DNA of 7,324 nucleotides, from positions 1 to 7,324 of the forward strand of contig DAOVWI010000108.1 of the NCBI GenBank assembly GCA_030636765.1, read 5' to 3'. Positions 1-6,667 of the stretch are shown here, piece after piece (position 1 is the stretch's first letter; each line of letters begins with the position of its first letter). A program made the position numbers and the translations under genes. The stretch comes from Gemmatimonadales bacterium (GTDB lineage Bacteria; Gemmatimonadota; Gemmatimonadetes; Palauibacterales; Palauibacteraceae). The notes beneath the pieces were generated by a model. It worked only from the letters and a program-made list of their open reading frames with translations, ran no database searches and had not been told where the DNA came from.

Positions 1-1
1 G

Positions 2-1309
2 ACACACTCCATCAAGCCTACGTCTGATCCCAATTCGAGCGTGCATCCGATGAGGGTGTCGGAGACGTGTTGCTCGTGTCACGCAGACCCGGAGCGGATG
101 GAGCCGTACGGGATCGCGAACGACCAGCTCGACAGGTACTCGCAGAGCGTACACTGGGAGATGCTGTCGGTCGAAGGCGACCTTTCGGCGCCGACATGCA
201 ACGACTGCCACGGCAATCACGGCGCGGCTCCGCCCGGGATCTCCTGGGTGGGAAACGTGTGCGGGGGTTGCCACTCGGTCATTGCGGAGCTGTTCGACGG
301 CAGTTTCCACTCCCAGTTCCTTACGCTGCTCGGCATGCCGGGCTGCGTAACGTGCCACAACAACCACGACATCCGTCGGACCAGCGACGAGCTCCTGGGT
401 CTGGGCGACGACGCGGTTTGCGCGAGATGCCATTCCGATGAGTCGAAGGGCGGTGAGGTGGCCGTGGCGATGCGATCGTTCATCGATTCCCTCGGCACGG
501 CGTTCGAAGCGGCGGACTCGATCCTGTCTCGGGCGGAGAACGCGGGCATGGAGGTCAGCCAAGCCCAGTTCGAGCTGAACGATGCTTTGAGCGCTCGGGT
601 CAGAGCCCGAAACGCCGTTCATGCTTTTTCCGCGGATGCGGTCGAGGAGGAGGTGGAGTCGGGGCTGGAGGTGACAGCGGCAGCATATGAGCGTGGCGCC
701 GCCGCGCTGGCCGAGCTGCGATTTCGGCGCACCGGCCTGGCGGTCTCGGCTCTTATCATCCTCGCCCTCATCGTGGGCATCGTCCTCACGATCCGGGCGA
801 CCGAGGAAAGAGTGACCGCGTCGGTCGACACGATCACGGGGTTTTTCTTCGAGTCGATGGTGGCGGCCAAGGAGGGTCAGAGGGTTCCGGTCGCGCCGGA
901 GGAGCTGCGTCTGGCCGCCTGCGCCGTGCTCCTCGAGCTTGCGCACGCGGCCAATCGGTTTGCGGAAGGCGAGAGGAAGCACCTCGAGGACTTGATCCGT
1001 AGGACGTTCGATCTGGAAGAGGCTCAGGCCCGGAAGCTCATCGAGCTGGCGGAACAGCAGCGAGTCGAGCCGAAGCACATCGCCCGGTTCACGAGTCTGA
1101 TTGCCCGCTCCTACACCACCGAGGAGAAGATCACGCTCGTCAAGGACATGTGGGACCTGGTCCTCTCGGATGGAGAGCTGGCCGTTCGCGAGCAGTACCT
1201 GATAAACAGGATCGCGCGACTCCTCGGGCTGGATGCAGGGGCCGTCGCCGCGGCCCGCGCCGAGCTCGAGCAGACCACGGGAAGGGACGCTGGGGAACGC
1301 CGATCATGA
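2..1309 (+). CDS. Membrane-anchored multiheme cytochrome c with C-terminal TerB-like domain (5' partial)
   Basis: The frame is open to the window edge, so the true start lies upstream; 435 residues are visible (residue 1 at base 2). Five CxxCH haem c motifs occur at residues 23-27, 66-70, 87-91, 115-119 and 140-144, and more may lie upstream. Residues 150-240 look helical and have no cysteines. A hydrophobic span at about 243-263 is a membrane anchor. Residues about 303-425 resemble a TerB/COG4103 helical domain, including an acidic DGEL segment near 390 followed by a conserved-looking Glu and a typical IARLLGL helix. Haem c attachment occurs outside the cytoplasmic membrane, so the TerB-like part should be cytoplasmic if there is only one anchor. 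The stop overlaps the Rieske start (ATGA), which links it to a quinol-oxidising complex, probably as electron acceptor in place of cytochrome c1/f. The cytochrome call is firm; the TerB assignment is by pattern only. Confidence 0.88.
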   Translation, partial: THSIKPTSDPNSSVHPMRVSETCCSCHADPERMEPYGIANDQLDRYSQSVHWEMLSVEGDLSAPTCNDCHGNHGAAPPGISWVGNVCGGCHSVIAELFDGSFHSQFLTLLGMPGCVTCHNNHDIRRTSDELLGLGDDAVCARCHSDESKGGEVAVAMRSFIDSLGTAFEAADSILSRAENAGMEVSQAQFELNDALSARVRARNAVHAFSADAVEEEVESGLEVTAAAYERGAAALAELRFRRTGLAVSALIILALIVGIVLTIRATEERVTASVDTITGFFFESMVAAKEGQRVPVAPEELRLAACAVLLELAHAANRFAEGERKHLEDLIRRTFDLEEAQARKLIELAEQQRVEPKHIARFTSLIARSYTTEEKITLVKDMWDLVLSDGELAVREQYLINRIARLLGLDAGAVAAARAELEQTTGRDAGERRS

Positions 1310-1788
1310 CGAACCAGAGCGAGGAGAGGCCGGTGCACGAAGCCGCGTCCTACGGCGATACTTCGAGAAAGCGTTTCATTGGCTGGCTTCTCGGTACCAG
1401 CGCCGGCGCGTTTCTCGGCGCCGTGTTCTATCCGGTCGTGCGCTACCTCATGCCGCCGCCGGCCGCCGAGTCTGCCGCCTCGACCGTCACGCTTGCTATC
1501 AGGCCAGAGGATATCACGGCTAACACGGCGGAGATCTTCAAGTTCGGAAGCCGAGCGGGCATCCTCGTCCGCACGCCCTCCGGAGAGCTGCGGGCGTTTT
1601 CCGCCATATGCACCCATCTGAGCTGTATCGTCCAGTATCGCCCGGATCTGGGCCACATCTGGTGCGCTTGTCACAACGGGCACTTCGATCTCAACGGCCG
1701 GAACATCTCGGGCCCACCCCCGGCTCCGCTCGAAGCCTTTACGGTCAACGTCCGCGAGGATCAGATCGTGGTCAGCAAGGGCGACTGA
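1306..1788 (+). CDS. Rieske [2Fe-2S] subunit of a cytochrome bc/b6f-type complex
   Basis: This 160-residue protein transfers electrons from quinol at the outer face of the membrane to a cytochrome. Residues 20-50 hold an RK variant of the twin-arginine motif (SRKRFIG) and a hydrophobic segment, as expected for a Tat-exported Rieske protein kept by an uncleaved anchor. Cluster box 1 is CTHLSC (C102, H104, C107) and box 2 is CACHNG (C120, C122, H123); C107-C122 should form the usual disulfide. A GPPPAPL proline loop follows at 136-142. Box 2 has Gly125 and Phe127 where high-potential Rieske proteins have Ser and Tyr, which suggests a low-potential, menaquinol-type cluster. The ATG at 1306 overlaps the upstream stop and follows a weak GGGGAA at 1292-1297. 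The frame stays open further upstream, but that part lies inside the cytochrome gene and the Tat-like N-terminus fits this start. Confidence 0.95.
   Translation: MTNQSEERPVHEAASYGDTSRKRFIGWLLGTSAGAFLGAVFYPVVRYLMPPPAAESAASTVTLAIRPEDITANTAEIFKFGSRAGILVRTPSGELRAFSAICTHLSCIVQYRPDLGHIWCACHNGHFDLNGRNISGPPPAPLEAFTVNVREDQIVVSKGD
1777..1781 (+). promoter_or_regulatory. Ribosome binding site for cytochrome b
   Basis: AAGGG lies 9 bases before the GTG at 1791, inside the last codons of the Rieske gene. It supports GTG 1791 as the cytochrome b start. The frame is open upstream to 1608, but that stretch overlaps Rieske and does not look like cytochrome b. No ATG occurs in frame before the first transmembrane helix. 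Confidence 0.6.
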
Positions 1789-1790
1789 GG

Positions 1791-2885
1791 GTGCGTCGAC
1801 GCGGGCCGCTCGGCCGCCTACTGGTCTGGCTGGACGATCGCCTCGGACTCGCCGACCTGGGCAAGCTGGCCGTAAAGAAAGAGGTGCCGGTCCACAAGCA
1901 CACGCTCTGGTACTATCTGGGCGGCATGACTCTCTTCCTCTTCCTCGTGCAGGTGGCCACGGGCATTCTGCTCGTCTTCTATTACCGGCCGAGCGCCGAG
2001 CACGCGTACGAGTCGATACAGTTCCTGATGGCGGAGGTGGAGTTCGGCTGGCTGATCCGTTCGATTCACGCGTGGTCGGCGAACCTCATGATCTTCACCG
2101 CCTTTCTCCATCTCTTCAGCGTTCTGCTGCTCAAGGCGTATCGCGGGCCGCGCGAGATCACATGGCTTTCAGGAGTCATGCTGCTGGGCGTGGCGATGGG
2201 CTTCGGCTTCACGGGCTACCTCCTCCCGTGGAGCGAGCTGTCGTACTTCGCCACGAGAGTCGGAACGGAGATGGCGGGGGCCGTCCCGCTGGTCGGCTCG
2301 TTTGTCGGAAGGATGCTGAAGGGTGGAGACGAGGTCTCCGGCGCCACGCTCACCCGGTTCTACGCGTTCCACATCTGGATACTGCCGGCGGCCTGCTTCC
2401 TGCTGGTGGCGGTGCACCTGTTTCTCGTGCAGAAACACGGGATGAGCGTGCCTCCCGATGTGGAACGGAGCGGCGGCGCGAAGGGTCACATGCCCTTCTT
2501 TCCGAGCTTCCTCCTGCGGGATCTGGTGGGGTGGTTGAGCGTGCTGGCGATCCTGGCCGCGCTGGCTGCCTACTTCCCGACGGAGCTAGGCGAGAAGGCC
2601 GATCCGTTCGCTCCGGCTCCTGCCGGCATCAAGCCCGAATGGTACTTCATGTTCATGTTCCAGACGTTGAAGTACCTGCCGGCCCATATCCTCGGTATCG
2701 AGGGAGAGGTCGTAGGTATCATCGGCTTCACGGTCGCCGGCGTTCTCCTGCTGCTCGTTCCGTTCCTGGATCGTCGCGTGTCAGGTCGTGAGGATAGTCG
2801 CCTGTTCACGTGGATTGGGATCGGGGTCATACTCTACATCCTGCTGCTCACCTACCTGGGGTACACGGCCGATCCCACGATCTGA
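1791..2885 (+). CDS. Cytochrome b (fused b6/subunit IV type) of a quinol:cytochrome c oxidoreductase
   Basis: This 364-residue integral membrane protein carries two b haems and both quinone sites. It starts with GTG, 2 bp after the Rieske stop. Haem ligands are H93 and H107 (13 residues between) and H194 and H209 (14 between); the longer second spacing is the b6-type signature. Helix C carries GYLLPW (142-147). The C-terminal part has PEWY at 282-285, followed by a subunit-IV-like sequence through three helices (about 246-261, 305-325, 338-357). Four N-terminal plus three C-terminal helices equal cytochrome b6 plus subunit IV in one chain, rather than the eight-helix mitochondrial form. Tyr42 sits where b6 proteins have the cysteine that binds haem ci. 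It should work with the Rieske and multiheme cytochrome genes upstream. The family call is secure; the partner quinone is inferred. Confidence 0.95.
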   Translation: MRRRGPLGRLLVWLDDRLGLADLGKLAVKKEVPVHKHTLWYYLGGMTLFLFLVQVATGILLVFYYRPSAEHAYESIQFLMAEVEFGWLIRSIHAWSANLMIFTAFLHLFSVLLLKAYRGPREITWLSGVMLLGVAMGFGFTGYLLPWSELSYFATRVGTEMAGAVPLVGSFVGRMLKGGDEVSGATLTRFYAFHIWILPAACFLLVAVHLFLVQKHGMSVPPDVERSGGAKGHMPFFPSFLLRDLVGWLSVLAILAALAAYFPTELGEKADPFAPAPAGIKPEWYFMFMFQTLKYLPAHILGIEGEVVGIIGFTVAGVLLLLVPFLDRRVSGREDSRLFTWIGIGVILYILLLTYLGYTADPTI

Positions 2886-2898
2886 GGTGCTCACTTCG

Positions 2899-4074
2899 AT
2901 GAGGCGTGAATGCCTGGCGACGGGCCTCCTGGGCTCGGTGGGTCGGGTCGGATCGCTCTGGCTGCTTGTGTGGGCCGGAGCGTGCGGACCGGCCGAGGAA
3001 ACGTCCCGGCCCGCTGCAGCCGCGCAGCGGGAATCGATCGGTGTTCAGCACGAGTCGGGCAGCGCGCTTCCCGTCAAGCCCGAGTCGGGCGAGTGGCGGC
3101 TGGCCGACCTCCGCATGCTCACCTTCGCTGGTGAGAACGCCGAGGCCTACTGGTCGACCGGAGGGGACCGGCTGATCTTCCAGGCCACCCGGCCGGGGGA
3201 GAGCGAGTGCGACCAGATCTACATCATGGACGACCGCGGAGGGAGCCTCCAGCTCGTCTCGACCGGGGAGGGACGGACGACGTGCGCCTACTTCTTCCCC
3301 GCTGCCGACCGGATCCTCTATAGCTCCACCCACGAGGCGGGCCCGGCGTGCCCGCCTCCGCCCGACTACACTCTCGGTTACGTGTGGCCGCTGTACGAGT
3401 ACGACATATACACGGCCGACCCGGACGGCTCCGACCTGATCCGTCTGACGGACACGCCCGGCTACGATGCCGAAGCCACGATCTCGACGGACGGCAGCAA
3501 GATCGTCTTCACGTCGGTCCGGGACGGAGACCTGGAGATCTACACGATGAACGCCGACGGCAGCGACGTCAGGCGCCTAACGCACCGGGAGGGGTACGAC
3601 GGCGGTCCGTTCTTCTCGGCCGACGGCTCGAAGATCGTGTACCGGGCGCATCATCCGACGGACCCTGAGGCGCTGCAGGACTACAGGGCGCTCCTCTCGG
3701 ATGGCCTCGTGCGACCCGGCACGCTGGAGATTTTCGTGATGGACGCGGATGGGTCGAACCAGCGACAGATTACCTCCAACGGAACGGCCAGCTTCGGTCC
3801 GTTCTTTCACCCGGACGGGAAGCGGATCATCTTCAGCTCGAACCTGCACGAGCCGAGCGGGCGGAACTTCGACCTCTACCTGATCAACGTGGATGGGACG
3901 GGCCTCGAGCGGATCACCACGCATCCGGAGTTCGACGGCTTTCCGATGTTCTCGCCGGATGGCCGCCGGCTGGTCTTCGCGTCGAACCGGGAGAACCGGG
4001 AGCCTGGGGACACCAACATCTTCGTCGCCGACTGGGTGGAGGGGCCGGAAGAGAACGTAGGAGAGGTGCGATGA
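2899..4074 (+). CDS. PD40/TolB-like beta-propeller lipoprotein
   Basis: The 391-residue product starts with a short basic N-terminus and a hydrophobic stretch ending in AGAC, so Cys29 is the likely lipidation site (imperfect lipobox, Ala at -3). Residues 75-380 are PD40 propeller blades: repeated D-G-S/K-K/R-I-V/I-F strands (for example 199-204, 242-247, 306-312, 353-360), alternating with I/L-Y/F-x-M/A-x-x-DG-S/T segments ending in R-L/I-T (170-184, 214-228, 278-292, 326-340). An insertion rich in Pro with a Cys (149-166) precedes blade 3. TolB-like propellers generally bind proteins or ligands; no catalytic residues are evident. ATG 2899 follows GAGG at 2884-2887. An in-frame GTG at 2887 is a weaker option. 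The gene lies 13 bp after cytochrome b, and its stop overlaps the M28 peptidase start, so it may act with that peptidase. The exact role is unknown. Confidence 0.85.
   Translation: MRRECLATGLLGSVGRVGSLWLLVWAGACGPAEETSRPAAAAQRESIGVQHESGSALPVKPESGEWRLADLRMLTFAGENAEAYWSTGGDRLIFQATRPGESECDQIYIMDDRGGSLQLVSTGEGRTTCAYFFPAADRILYSSTHEAGPACPPPPDYTLGYVWPLYEYDIYTADPDGSDLIRLTDTPGYDAEATISTDGSKIVFTSVRDGDLEIYTMNADGSDVRRLTHREGYDGGPFFSADGSKIVYRAHHPTDPEALQDYRALLSDGLVRPGTLEIFVMDADGSNQRQITSNGTASFGPFFHPDGKRIIFSSNLHEPSGRNFDLYLINVDGTGLERITTHPEFDGFPMFSPDGRRLVFASNRENREPGDTNIFVADWVEGPEENVGEVR
3985..4002 (+). repeat. 9-bp tandem duplication in the PD40 gene
   Basis: AACCGGGAG occurs twice back to back and encodes N-R-E-N-R-E (residues 363-368) in a loop near the C-terminus. 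It keeps the frame and is probably a small slippage duplication with little structural effect. Confidence 0.7.
4060..4066 (+). promoter_or_regulatory. Ribosome binding site for the M28 peptidase
   Basis: GGAGAGG lies just before the ATG at 4071; its GGAG core is 7 bases away. It favours ATG 4071 over the second in-frame ATG at 4086. The site sits inside the last codons of the PD40 gene, consistent with coupled translation through the ATGA overlap. Confidence 0.6.
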
Positions 4075-5438
4075 TCCGTTTCGCCATGTCCGCGGAGCAG
4101 CGTCGCAAGGTCCGTTTCGGTTTGGCGGGTGCGCTCGCGCTGGTAGGCGTGCTCGGGCTGGTAGACGTGCCTGGACTGGCAGGTGTGCCCGCCGCTTACG
4201 CTCAGCCCACCTCCGCCGATGTCAAGGACGCGGCGGAACCACCTTCGTGCCCGGCCGCCCCGTCGGAGGATCCGGCCGATCCAGCGGGCGCCGTTCGCTA
4301 CCTGGCGGACGATGCGCTGGAGGGCCGCCTGGTCGGATCCGATGGGGCGTGGTGCGCCGGGACCTTCATCGCGGAGCGGTTCGCGCGGCTCGGTCTCGAG
4401 CCGGCGGGTGAGGATGGGGGGTACTTCCAGGAGCTTCCCCTCGCGAGCGCCATCAACCCACATGCCCCGGTCGGGAAGGGCCGCAACGTGGTGGCCCTGC
4501 TCCCCGGTGCCGATCCCGCCCTGGCTGCGGAGCTCGTGATCCTCGGAGCACACTACGACCACCTGGGTTGGGGGCCGTTCGGGTCCCTCTCGCCGGAGAG
4601 CCACGAGATCCACAACGGTGCCGACGACAACGCCTCCGGCGTGGCGGCCCTGCTCTCTGCCGCCGGCCGGCTCGCGGCGGGTCCCCGGCCGGCTCGCTCG
4701 ATCCTCTTCCTCGCGTTCACCGGCGAGGAGTTCGGACTCCTCGGTTCCTCCTACTACGTCGGCCACCCGGTGCGTCCCCTGGAGAAGACGGTGGCCATGC
4801 TCAACATGGACATGGTCGGCCGCCTGGAGGGTGATCCGCTCATCGTGTACGGAACGGGCACGGCTGCCGAGTGGGAGGAACTGATCGCCGCGGCGGTGGC
4901 CGCCGGGGATGTCGAGGTCGCGTTCCAGGAGTCCGGCTACGGTCCGAGCGACCACACCTCGTTCTACAGCAGCGAAGTCCCGGTCCTCCACTTCTTCACC
5001 AACGTCCACGGCGACTACCACAAGCCGTCCGACGATGTGGAGAAGATCGATTTTGCCGGCCTGGAGCGGGTGGCCGGTCTGGTGGCGGACGTAGCTCTGC
5101 GGGTAGCGGATCGGCCGATGGGCCTGACGCTTCTTCGTACGGAAGCCCCGCCTCCGGCTTCCCAGGAGGGCGGCTACGGGCCCTACCTCGGCACGGTGCC
5201 AGACTTCGCGCCGGTGGACTACGGGGTCCGGCTGAGTGGGGTGCGGGCCGGATCTCCCGCCGAGGGGGCCGGGATGCAGGCGGGCGACGTGATCGTTCGC
5301 TTCGGCGGGGCGGACATCGCCGACCTTTACGCGTTCACCGACGCGCTGCGAGCCCACAGCCCGGGCGACACGGTGACGGTCGTGGTGCTCCGCGACGGCG
5401 AGGAGCTCGCGCTGCTGGCTGTGCTCGGAGAACGGTGA
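4071..5438 (+). CDS. Secreted M28-family zinc peptidase with C-terminal PDZ domain
   Basis: The 455-residue product has an N-terminal basic and hydrophobic signal region ending in AYA-Q (cleavage near residue 44). The M28 domain runs from about 75 to 345 and all expected active-site residues are present: H161 and D163 (HYDH), D185/D186 (NGADDNASG), catalytic Glu219 and metal ligand Glu220 (TGEE), D247 (NMDMVGR) and H317 (DYHKPSDD). This matches co-catalytic two-zinc aminopeptidases such as Vibrio and Streptomyces enzymes. A PDZ domain covers about 378-452, with GSPAEGAGMQAGDVIVRFGG as its hallmark. The protein probably hydrolyses peptides in the periplasm or outside the cell; the PDZ may tether or select substrates. 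It overlaps both neighbours by 4 bp. Substrate specificity cannot be read from the sequence. Confidence 0.94.
   Translation: MIRFAMSAEQRRKVRFGLAGALALVGVLGLVDVPGLAGVPAAYAQPTSADVKDAAEPPSCPAAPSEDPADPAGAVRYLADDALEGRLVGSDGAWCAGTFIAERFARLGLEPAGEDGGYFQELPLASAINPHAPVGKGRNVVALLPGADPALAAELVILGAHYDHLGWGPFGSLSPESHEIHNGADDNASGVAALLSAAGRLAAGPRPARSILFLAFTGEEFGLLGSSYYVGHPVRPLEKTVAMLNMDMVGRLEGDPLIVYGTGTAAEWEELIAAAVAAGDVEVAFQESGYGPSDHTSFYSSEVPVLHFFTNVHGDYHKPSDDVEKIDFAGLERVAGLVADVALRVADRPMGLTLLRTEAPPPASQEGGYGPYLGTVPDFAPVDYGVRLSGVRAGSPAEGAGMQAGDVIVRFGGADIADLYAFTDALRAHSPGDTVTVVVLRDGEELALLAVLGER
4140..4193 (+). repeat. Degenerate 18-bp tandem repeat (three copies) in the M28 signal-peptide region
   Basis: Three successive 18-base units encode LVGVLG, LVDVPG and LAGVPA (residues 24-41). 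Codon positions such as CTG-GTA and the central GTG are shared between units, so the similarity is in DNA as well as protein. The array lengthens the hydrophobic core and places Asp and Pro within it. Confidence 0.6.
5427..5430 (+). promoter_or_regulatory. Candidate ribosome binding site for apgM
   Basis: GGAG lies only 4 bases before GTG 5435, a short spacing. A second in-frame GTG at 5453 has GAGG (5437-5440) 12 bases upstream. I prefer 5435 because its GTGA overlap with the M28 stop repeats the pattern seen at other junctions in this block, but the choice is not settled. Confidence 0.4.
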
Positions 5439-6667
5439 GGCGTACCGCCGCGGTGCGCCTCGAGGACTACGCCGATCTGGCCCGGCCATCGGACCGCCTG
5501 ATCCTGCTTCTGGTGCTGGACGGCCTCGGAGGGCTCCCGCTGGAGCCGGGTGGACGGACGGAGCTCGAGTCCGCACTGACCCCGAACCTGGACGAGCTGG
5601 CGCGCGAGGCCTTGCTCGGTCTCCACGAGCCGGTGGGGGCGGGAATCACTCCCGGAAGCGGTCCCGGCCATCTGGCGCTCTTCGGGTACGATCCACTGAC
5701 ATACCGGATCGGGCGAGGTGTGCTCGAGGCGCTCGGGGTGGACTTTCCGCTCGAGGCCGGAGACATCGCGGCGCGCGGCAACTTCTGCACGGTCGACCAG
5801 GCCGGGGTCGTCGTCGATCGTCGGGCGGGCCGGATCTCGACCGAGGAGGCCGAGCGCCTCGCCGACCAGCTCGGGGGGATCGACGTGCCGGGGGCGCGAG
5901 TCTTCGTCCGGGCGGTCAAGGAGCACCGTTTCCTCCTGGTGCTTCGTCCCGAGAGGACATCGGAGCCGGATGCCGCTGATGTCGCGGACACCGACCCCGG
6001 CCGGAGGGGAGCGCCGCCGCTCGATGTCGTTGCCCGCTCCATCGAGGCGACGTCCACGGCGGCCATGGTGGGCGAGTGGGTCGGAGCCGCCCGCGAGTCC
6101 CTGGCGGGCGAGCCGGCCGCCAACATGGTCCTGCTGAGAGGCTTCTCGCGTCTCCCCACGTGGCCGCGCTTTCCCGACATCTTCGGCATGCGGGCGTTCG
6201 CCGCCGCCGCCTACCCGATGTACCGCGGCGTGGCGAGGCTGGTGGGCATGGACGCCGTGGCCGTGGGAGAGGAGCCCCAGGCGCTGGCGGCCGCTCTGGA
6301 GGGCGCGGCGGCGGAATACGATTTCGTCTTCCTTCACTTCAAGCCACCCGACAAGGCGGGGGAGGACGGTGACTTCGACCGCAAGGTGGCCGTCATCGAG
6401 CAGGCCGACGCGATCGTGCCTCGGCTCTTGGAGGCCGGGCCGGACGTGCTGCTCGTGACCGGCGACCACTCCACGCCCGCGCTCCTGCGCTCGCACAGCT
6501 GGCACCCCGTGCCGTACTTGCTCTGGGGAGGTGCGGCCCGCGGAGGGGGAGCCCGGGGTTTCGGCGAGGGCGATTGCCGGGAGGCGTGTGATGGCCTCAG
6601 GCTGGGCCGGGAGCTGATGCCGCTGGCGGTCGCCGCGGCCGGCCGGCTCGGGAAGTACGGTGCCTAG
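5435..6667 (+). CDS. apgM: 2,3-bisphosphoglycerate-independent phosphoglycerate mutase, archaeal type (ApgM)
   Basis: ApgM interconverts 3- and 2-phosphoglycerate in cytoplasmic glycolysis and gluconeogenesis, using metal ions and a phosphoserine intermediate (alkaline phosphatase superfamily). The 410-residue product fits the usual length of about 400. Visible landmarks are the metal site D29-G30, nucleophile Ser75 within TPGSGPGHLALFGYDP, the D306-centred segment DKAGEDGD, D344-H345 in TGDHSTP, and H357 in SWHPVPYLLW. The C-terminus ends in KYGA, close to the family's usual KFGA-type ending, so the gene is complete. Glu310 stands where the related D-x-x-x-H metal pair has His. Start is GTG 5435 (overlapping the M28 stop) or GTG 5453, which would give 404 residues. 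It is a housekeeping enzyme at the end of an otherwise respiratory and exported-protein operon, with no evident functional link. Confidence 0.93.
   Translation: MRRTAAVRLEDYADLARPSDRLILLLVLDGLGGLPLEPGGRTELESALTPNLDELAREALLGLHEPVGAGITPGSGPGHLALFGYDPLTYRIGRGVLEALGVDFPLEAGDIAARGNFCTVDQAGVVVDRRAGRISTEEAERLADQLGGIDVPGARVFVRAVKEHRFLLVLRPERTSEPDAADVADTDPGRRGAPPLDVVARSIEATSTAAMVGEWVGAARESLAGEPAANMVLLRGFSRLPTWPRFPDIFGMRAFAAAAYPMYRGVARLVGMDAVAVGEEPQALAAALEGAAAEYDFVFLHFKPPDKAGEDGDFDRKVAVIEQADAIVPRLLEAGPDVLLVTGDHSTPALLRSHSWHPVPYLLWGGAARGGGARGFGEGDCREACDGLRLGRELMPLAVAAAGRLGKYGA

Noticed and set aside
41..43. GTG at 41 as the start of the cytochrome gene
   Set aside because: The frame stays open to base 2, with upstream residues that fit a multiheme cytochrome (a His-Ser-Ile segment), and no signal peptide follows 41, so the gene almost surely begins before the window.
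1150..1305. Upstream extension of the Rieske frame
   Set aside because: It lies inside the TerB-like coding region and does not resemble a Rieske N-terminus; ATG 1306 gives the Tat-like sequence and the normal length.
1608..1790. Upstream extension of the cytochrome b frame
   Set aside because: It overlaps the Rieske cluster region in another frame; GTG 1791 with AAGGG upstream gives a normal cytochrome b N-terminus.
4871..5434. Upstream extension of the apgM frame
   Set aside because: It overlaps the end of the M28 domain and the whole PDZ domain in another frame and looks like shadow sequence; the ApgM domain begins near residue 20 of the chosen start.
3876..5576. Very long open frame on the minus strand (about 566 codons) opposite the PD40, M28 and apgM genes
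   Set aside because: Its translation is rich in Arg, Gly, Pro and His with no domain pattern, as expected for antisense of G+C-rich genes, while the plus-strand genes have complete, well-conserved motifs.
5327..6505. Long minus-strand open frame (about 392 codons) opposite apgM
   Set aside because: It is an antisense shadow with low-complexity composition; ApgM on the plus strand is complete and motif-rich.
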